Made by a program: the position numbers and the translations under genes | NCBI GenBank assembly: GCA_037349105.1 | Contig: JAYJMM010000110.1 | Span: 2,046,001-2,110,000, forward strand | Source: Limnomonas spitsbergensis | Lineage: Eukaryota; Chlorophyta; Chlorophyceae; Chlamydomonadales | Direction: 5' to 3' | Length of the DNA: 64,000 nucleotides | Notes under the pieces: generated by a model | What the model was told of the DNA's origin: nothing | The model's database searches: none | What the model saw: the letters and a program-made list of their open reading frames with translations, nothing else | In this document: in pieces, positions 35,501 to 44,500 of the stretch | Layout of the letters: the number at the start of each line of letters is the position of its first letter | Position numbering within the stretch: position 1 is the first letter of the stretch

Positions 35501-38500
35501 CCCTGCACAGGTGGCCTGGTGTGCACTAAAAATCACGAATGCCTAACCCACGTCACTGCTATGATACCCAACCCACTCACCACATGTCATGTTTCACAAT
35601 TGATAGCCTGAGTAAGGTCTCCCTCCCTGTCAGCCAGAAAGAAAGCAAGAAAGCTACACCCTGTGAGGGGCGTGAGAGTATAGGAAACACCGCAGCCTGG
35701 GCCGAAGCCGCATCCACGCCGTTACCGTGACCTGTTAACCACCATTGTTTCTAACCTATGCTTCACCTTTCACAATGGATGTCTTGCAGGCCGCGGCTTT
35801 GATTACCGTCCGTCGACCTTTGTGCAGCTGTACGCTAGCTACGGCCGCAGCCACCTGTACCTGGGGTTCGAGATCGCGCTCCTGGCGGTGGTGGTGGCGG
35901 CCAACTTCGGGGACAACCCGGGCTACGGCGGCCTGATGTGGGGGATCTGGCTGGTGGCGGCGTCACTGTTGGCGGCGCCCTTCTGGTTCAATCCCTTCAG
36001 GTGGACAGGGAGGGATACTATCTGAACCCCTAAACCCTTGAGGTGGGTTTGGGGGTTACTATCTTAACCCTACACGTTTTAATTGGGCAGGGGCAGATAC
36101 TATCTAAACCCTAAACCCTCCAGTTGGACAGGGGGGATACTATCTGAACCCTTCAGACGGGTAGGGGGGCTTACTATCTAAACCCTACACGTTTTAACTG
36201 GGCAGGGGTAGAAACTATCAAAACCCTAAACCCTTCAGTCGGACAGGGGGGATAGTATCTGAACCCTTCAGATGGACAGGGGGGGATACTATCTAAACCC
36301 TGAACCCTTCAGTTGGACAGGGGGAGGTACTGTCTGAACCCTTCAGACAGGCAGGGGGGTTACTATATAAACCCTTCAGCTGGACAGGGGGGACAGGACT
36401 ATACTACTAAATAAACCCTTAAGGCGGGCAGGTGGGCTTACTATCTTCACCCTCCACCCGTCTGACGGACAGGGGGGTTGCAGTCTAAACCCTGCAGGTG
36501 GGCAGACGGGCTTGCCATCTCAACCCTAATCCTTCACCCAAAACTAGGCTACCCCTGTTTTCATGCAACGCAGGTAGGGATCAGCAAATTATGTACCTTA
36601 TATAGATCAGCCTACATTATAAAGGGGGTGGGGCAGAGGGTTTACCTATCTCGTTAGGGTTTGGTTGCTGGTCTTCCCCCAGTTCGCTCTGCCTGGCCTT
36701 TCTAAAAAGGCTGTGGGGAATGGTTGCGTTAACTACGTAACGAAAACAAGATCCGCGCTTTTTAATATTTGCAGCTTTAACATCAAGATGGCGAAGTCCA
36801 ATTGGATCGAGTGGCGGCTGTGGCTGACAGGCGAGAAGGATCCGAAGGTCGGGTACAGCTGGCACACGTGGAACAGGTGAGCGGTATAAAGGGTATGTAT
36901 GGTTAGGCGATAAGGCTCAACCCTAAACCCTCAACCCTAAAGTGACCCTGAGGTGGGGTACAGCTGGCACACGTGGAACAGGTGGATAGTATTTAGGTGT
37001 TTTCAGGGTCAAGGGGTTCGGGGGTTTTCCCGCTGATGTGTGAGAAATAATGATTTCCAATGCAAGTGGGTGTCTTGAGGAAAATGACATTTGTTATGCT
37101 GCGCAAAAAATGTTACACACCCTAATTGTTACACACCCTAATTGTTACACACCCTAATTGTTACACACCCTAATTGTTACACACCCTAATTGTTACACAC
37201 CCTAATTGTTACACACCCTAATTGTTACACACCCTAATTGTTACACACCCTAATTGTTACACACCCTAATTGTTACACACCCTAAACAAATGGCATTCAC
37301 CCTGTTCGTCCCCCACCAACCCCAGGATGCAGTTGAACACTAAACCCTTAACCTTGATGTATCCTACCTGTCCCCAGGAAACATTTGAACCCTAAACCCT
37401 GTACCACGAAGCTCCCTATCTACCCCCCAGTATGTAGCCTAAACCTCAACTCTAAAACTGTACCATGATGCACCCTGTCTGTCTTCAGGATGCAGCTACC
37501 CCCTTAACCCTAACCCCGGATTCACCCTACCCGCCCTCGGGATGATGCTCAACCCCCTAGACCTTAAATCCAGATGTGCCCTACCTGCCCTTAGAATGAT
37601 GCTCACCCCCAAAAACCCCAAGTCCGGATTCACCCTACCCGCCCTCAAAATTCTGCTCTACCCCCTAAACCCGCAACCCAGATTCACCCTACCCGCCCTC
37701 AGGATGATGCTCAACCCCCTAAACCCTCAACCCGGTTGCGCCCTTCCCGCCCTCAGAATGATGCTCACCCCCGAAACCCTTAACCCGGATGCACCCTACC
37801 CGCCCTCAGAATGATGCTCAATTCCCTGAACCCTAAACCCGGATGTGCCCTACCCGCCCTCAGGATGCTGCCCAACCCCCTGAACCTTGATGCTCCCTAT
37901 CCGCCCTCAGGATGCTGCCCAACCCCCTGAACCTTGATGCTCCCTACCCGCCCTCAGGATGCTGCCCAACCCCCTGAACCTTGATGCTCCCTACCCGCCC
38001 TCAGGATGCTGCCCAACCCCCTGAACCTTGATGCTCCCTATCCGCCCTCAGGATGCAGCTGAAGTACATCCGCGATGACGAGGGTATTGCAAAGGGCCAC
38101 TACCTCAGTATCCTGCAGGTGAGGGCTCTTTAGGGTTTAGGGGATTAGACCCCAAATCCTGAACTCTCAACCCGAAAATCCTGCAGGTGAGGGATCTTTA
38201 GGGGTACAATCCATAACCCTAAACCCTAAATCCTGAACCATGAACTCCTGCAGGTGAGGGCGGATAGTCGGAGAGTGCCCAGCCCACCACCTTCCCCCAC
38301 AATGCTTTAGTTACATATCATGAAACACCTCATTACATTTGAGAATAGGCTGGGCGGCGCCTGCGCCAGATGGAGGGCAGTCCTTGCCTTGAGGATGCCA
38401 GGCTGTTCAATATAAGGTTTAGGGTTTAGGGCAGCTATGTTATAAGGATGTATGATGAAGCGCGCAAGTTGTTCACGCTTTGGCAGAGCCCCACCGGGCG

Positions 38501-41500
38501 GCCGAAGTATGATGGGGCACCTCCCCCAGATTCACCCACGAATCAAGGGTTTAGGGTTTAGGGTTAAGGGTTTAGGGTTCCCTGGAGTCATGACTATCCA
38601 AGGACAATGGCGCTGTGAGGTGAAGCCTGGAGCCATCGTGGGGTGTTGGGATGGTGTCTACCTGTACAAAGAAAGGAAGAAAGCTACGCCCTGTTTGGGC
38701 GTGGGAGTTAAGGAAACAACGCAGCTTGGGGCCGTAGGCCTGTGCACGGACCGCGCCGGCCTGTGCACGCACCGCCGGCCTGTGCAAGCACTGTGCAAGG
38801 ATCTGGATGGCCTGCCTACCAAATCTCGGCCAGCACCCAGCCTCATACCGGCTCCTGCACTGCACCCACCACTGGACGTGGTATTGGCTTCCTTCCTCTT
38901 TAGCCATTAGTTTATTTCCTCCCGACCAGGCATTCGGGCGCCCACGCGGCCGAGCCTTTTAAGCAGGGCCAGGAGGTGTCACGTCATTGACTTAAGCACC
39001 TGCTCCTGGATTCAGCATTGGCTGCTTGACCACCACCACCCCTGACTCTCTGATGGATGCTGCACAGGGCCTAATGTTCAACTGGACCCGCATCTAGCCT
39101 CAGCTGCACGCACTGGCTGCACTGCACCAGTGCACCTGCTCCTGGACATGCTATTGGCTGCCTGACCACCTCTGCTGTTGGATGCCCTGCAGGGAATTGT
39201 GTTCAACTGCACGCCCCACCTCATCCTCGCCTTCGTCGCCGCGGCATGGCTCACTCAGGTATGCTGTGGCCGCTGCCCCCTGAACCCTGATGGGCTCAAG
39301 CCCTAAAGCCTTCAACAAATCCCCTCGTAGGCTAAAGCCTAAACCCTTCAACAAAATCTCCTTATGGGCTTAAGCCCTTAAACCTAAAACACAATCCCTT
39401 AACCCCCATGTATGCTGTGGCTGCTGCACCCTGATCCCTTATGCTGACACAGGTGGGCTGGAAACGCTGAACCCTAAACCCTGTGCTTTAAACAAAAACC
39501 CGCAAGGCCTTCTGACCTAAACGCTGTATCTCACACTGGTGAGCTGGGGGGTTAGGATTCAGGGTTCAGGGTTAAGGGTTTGTATCTCACACTGTTGAGC
39601 TGGGGGTTCAGGGTTTGGGGTTTAGGTTTTGTATCTCACACTGGTGAGCTGGGGGGTTAGGGTTCAGGGTTTGGGGTTTGTATCTCACACTGGTGAGCTG
39701 GGGGGGTAGGGTTCAAGGTTCAGGGTTTAGGGTTTGTATCTCACACTGGTGAGCTGGGGGTTAGGGTTCAGGGTTAAGGGTTTGTATCTCACACTGGTGA
39801 GCTGGGCTCATGCGGCCATGCCTTTTTGAGCAGGGCCTGAGGGTCAAACGACGTGATCACGTCAACCGGGCCACACGGGACTGAGTTTGTTTTACCTGGG
39901 CCCAGAGGTGTAAGGTCATTTGAACAGGCTCGTTGTGCCCGTGTGACCGACCCTTTTTGTGTAGGGCCCTGAGGCCGAATGATGTGGGCACATGTAAATT
40001 GTAAACTGGGCACAGAGGTGTAATGTCATGGGAACAGATAGATAGACTGGGCCTACGCGACTGAGCCATTGTTTTGAGCAGGGCCGAGAAGTGTGACTAG
40101 ATTAGAGTAAGCTTGTTGGGCTGATACCGGTTGCTGCGATCCCATGAGGGATGACAAGGGTAGGTCTGGCCCGACGAGATGTATCTGTCTCAGTAAATAA
40201 TGGATGGGGGATGGCAAACCTCTGGTATCCCCGGGTGCCGGTTAGCCGCACACGTGTTAGATGGTAGGTTACCCAGTGCTACGGCCAAACGGGTGCCTTC
40301 CTTAATCCACGCCTCAGGTTTATATCTTTATTTCTTGAAGTTTGTTGGGCCCGCACAACCAAGCATTTTAAAGCAGGGCCCAGAAGTGTGACGCCATTGA
40401 CGCTAGTAAGTTAGAAACGGCTCGCCGGCCCAACATCACGCCGGGTCTCCACTGATTCACACTGATTTACAGTGCTGCCCCATGCGCCCCCCCCCCCACA
40501 CACAGGGCAGGGGAAATGGAACAGACGGTGAGCAACAACAACGCTATTTTCTCACAGTGATTCACAGTGATTCATACTACTGCCCCATTACCCCATTGCC
40601 CCCCCCCCCCCCGCCCCCAACAGGCCACCTCATAGTACCTCCTGCTCACACTGATTCACACTGTTGCCCCATTGACCACCCCTATCCCCAACAGGGTGGG
40701 TGGGGGGGGAAGGAGCCGGAAAGCAGCAGCAATGCTTATTTTGCTCACACTGCTTGACACTGCTGCCCGACTTCTCCCCCACCCAACAGGTCACCTCAAA
40801 GTACCTGCTGCTCACACTGATTCACACGGATTCACACGGATTCGCCGTTTCTCACCCACCTAACAGGCCACCTCAAAGTACCTGCTGCTTACACTGATTC
40901 ACACTGATTCACACTGATGCCCCATTGCCCCCCCCCCCACCAACAGGCCAACACTCAGTACCTACTACTCACGTTGTTGCTGTGGATCTTCGTGGCCTAC
41001 ATGCTGCAGGTGGAGCCCTTGCCCTCGGCAGGACTTACTAGACAGGGGTATATGGGGGAGGACTAACTGGGCAGGACTAACTTGGCAGGACTAACTGGAC
41101 AGGACTAACTGGGCAGGACTAACTGGGCAGGACTAACTGGACAGGACTAACTGGACAGGACTAACTGGGCAGGACTAACTGGACAGGACTAACTGGGCAG
41201 GACTAACTGGACAGGACTAACTGGGCAGGACTAACTGGGCAGGACTAACTGGGCAGGACTAACTGGACAGGACTAACTGGGCAGGACTAACTGGGCAGGA
41301 CTAACTGGGCAGGACTAACTGGACAGGACTAACTGGGCAGGACTAACTGGGCAGGACTAACTGGGCAGGACTAACTGGGCAGGACTAACTGGACAGGACT
41401 AACTGGGCAGGACTAACTGGGCAGGACTAACTGGGCAGGACTAACTGGACAGGACTAACTGGGCAGGACTAACTGGGCAGGACTAACTGGACAGGACTAA

Positions 41501-44500
41501 CTGGACAGGACTAACTGGACAGGACTAACTGGACAGGACTAACTGGACAGGACTAACTGGGCAGGACTAACTGGGCAGGACTAACTGGGCAGGACTAACT
41601 GGGCAGGACTAACTGGGCAGGACTAACTGGACAGGACTAACTGGGCAGGACTAACTGGGCAGGACTAACTGGACAGGACTAACTGGACAGGACTAACTGG
41701 ACAGGACTAACTGGGCAGGACTAACTGGGCAGGACTAACTGGGCAGGACTAACTGGACAGGACTAACTGGACAGGACTAACTGGACAGGACTAACTGGGC
41801 AGGACTAACTGGGCAGGACTAACTGGGCAGGACTAATTGGGCAGGACTAACTGGGCAGGACTAACTGGGCAGGACTACCTGGGCAGGACTAACTAGACAG
41901 GACTAACTGGACAGGACTAACTGGGCAGGACTAACTGGGCAGGACTAACTGGACAGGACTAACTGGGCAGGACTAACTGGACAGGACTAACTGGGCAGGA
42001 CTAACTGGGCAGGACTAACTGGGCAGGACTAACTGGGCAGGACTAAGTGGGCAGGACTAACTGGACAGGACTAACTGGACAGGACTAACTGGGCAGGACT
42101 AACTGGGCAGGACTAACTGGACAGGACTAACTGGGCAGGACTAACTGGACAGGACTAACTGGGCAGGACTAACTGGACAGGACTAACTTGGCAGGACAAA
42201 CTGGGCAGGACTAACTGGACAGGACTAACTGGGCAGGACTAACTGGGCAGGACTAAGTGGGCAGGACTAACTGGACAGGACTAACTGGGCAGGACTAACT
42301 GGACAGGACTAACTGGGCAGGACTAACTGGGCAGGACTAACTGGGCAGGACTAACTGGACAGGACTAACTGGACAGGACTAACTGGACAGGACTAACTGG
42401 GCAGGACTAACTGGGCAGGACTAACTGGACAGGATTAACTGGGCAGGACTAACTGGACAGGACTAAGTGGACAGGACTAACTGGACAGGACTAACTGGAC
42501 AGGACTAACTGGGCAGGACTAACTGGACATGACTAACTGGGCAGGACTAACTGGGCAGGACTAATTTGGCAGGACTAACTGGGCAGGACTAACTGGACAG
42601 GACTAACTGGACAGGACTAACTGGGCAGGACTAACTGGACAGGACTAACTGGGCAGGACTAACTGGACAGGACTAACTGGACAGGACTAACTGGGCAGGA
42701 CTAACTGGGCAGGACTAACTGGGCAGGACTAACTGGACAGGACTAACTGGGCAGGACTAACTGGGCAGGACTAACTGGGCAGGACTAACTGGACAGGACT
42801 AACTGGGCAGGACTAACTGGGCAGGACTAACTGGACAGGACTAACTGGGCAGGACTAACTGGGCAGGACTAACTGGGCAGGACTAACTGGACAGGACTAA
42901 CTGGGCAGGACTAACTGGACAGGACTAACTGGGCAGGACTAACTGGGCAGGACTAACTGGGCAGGACTAACTGGACAGGACTAACTGGGCAGGACTAACT
43001 GGGCAGGACTAACTGGGCAGGACTAACTGGACAGGACTAACTGGGCAGGACTAACTGGACAGGACTAACTGGGCAGGACTAACTGGGCAGGACTAACTGG
43101 GCAGGACTAACTGGGCAGGACTAACTGGGCAGGACTAACTGGACAGGACTAACTGGGCAGGACTAACTGGGCAGGACTAACTGGGCAGGACTAACTGGAC
43201 AGGACTAACTGGGCAGGACTAACTGGGCAGGACTAACTGGACAGGACTAACTGGACAGGACTAACTGGACAGGACTAACTGGACAGGACTAACTGGACAG
43301 GACTAACTGGGCAGGACTAACTGGGCAGGACTAACTGGGCAGGACTAACTGGGCAGGACTAACTGGGCAGGACTAACTGGACAGGACTAACTGGGCAGGA
43401 CTAACTGGGCAGGACTAACTGGGCAGGACTAACTGGACAGGACTAACTGGACAGGACTAACTGGGCAGGACTAACTGGGCAGGACTAACTGGGCAGGACT
43501 AACTGGACAGGACTAACTGGACAGGACTAACTGGACAGGACTAACTGGGCAGGACTAACTGGGCAGGACTAACTGGACAGGACTAACTGGGCAGGACTAA
43601 CTGGGCAGGACTAACTGGGCAGGACTACCTGGGCAGGACTAACTAGACAGGACTAACTGGACAGGACTAACTGGGCAGGACTAACTGGGCAGGACTAACT
43701 GGACAGGACTAACTGGGCAGGACTAACTGGACAGGACTAACTGGGCAGGACTAACTGGGCAGGACTAACTGGGCAGGACTAACTGGGCAGGACTAAGTGG
43801 GCAGGACTAACTGGACAGGACTAACTGGACAGGACTAACTGGGCAGGACTAACTGGGCAGGACTAACTGGACAGGACTAACTGGGCAGGACTAACTGGAC
43901 AGGACTAACTGGGCAGGACTAACTGGACAGGACTAACTTGGCAGGACAAACTGGGCAGGACTAACTGGACAGGACTAACTGGGCAGGACTAACTGGGCAG
44001 GACTAAGTGGGCAGGACTAACTGGACAGGACTAACTGGGCAGGACTAACTGGACAGGACTAACTGGGCAGGACTAACTGGGCAGGACTAACTGGGCAGGA
44101 CTAATTGGACAGGACTAACTGGACAGGACTAACTGGACAGGACTAACTGGGCAGGACTAACTGGGCAGGACTAACTGGACAGGATTAACTGGGCAGGACT
44201 AACTGGACAGGACTAAGTGGACAGGACTAACTGGACAGGACTAACTGGACAGGACTAACTGGGCAGGACTAACTGGACATGACTAACTGGGCAGGACTAA
44301 CTGGGCAGGACTAACTTGGCAGGACTAACTGGGCAGGACTAACTGGACAGGACTAACTGGACAGGACTAACTGGGCAGGACTAACTGGACAGGACTAACT
44401 GGGCAGGACTAACTGGACAGGACTAACTGGACAGGACTAACTGGGCAGGACTAACTGGGCAGGACTAACTGGACAGGACTAACTGGACAGGACTAACTGG

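Larger units (their letters stand above)
34639..35789. repeat. intron with donor-side copy of exon 24, two dispersed elements and an acceptor-side copy of exon 25
   Basis: The copy of the exon 24 end with donor lies at 34709-34756. GCTACGCCCC-type dispersed elements sit at 35136-35255 (minus) and 35636-35730 (plus). A partial copy of the pre-exon 25 sequence (TCATGTTTCACAATTGATAGCCTG) lies near 35586-35610. Confidence 0.85.
38119..39192. repeat. intron with exon 27 donor copies and dispersed repeats
   Basis: AATCCTGCAG/GTGAGGG junction copies near 38200 and 38246. A GCTACGCCC element at 38668-38760 and a GGGCGCCCACGCGGCCGAGC element at 38890-39005. A decayed acceptor-side copy of exon 28 (CACAGGGCCTAATGTTCAACTGGACCCGCA) near 39063-39095. 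Confidence 0.85.
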
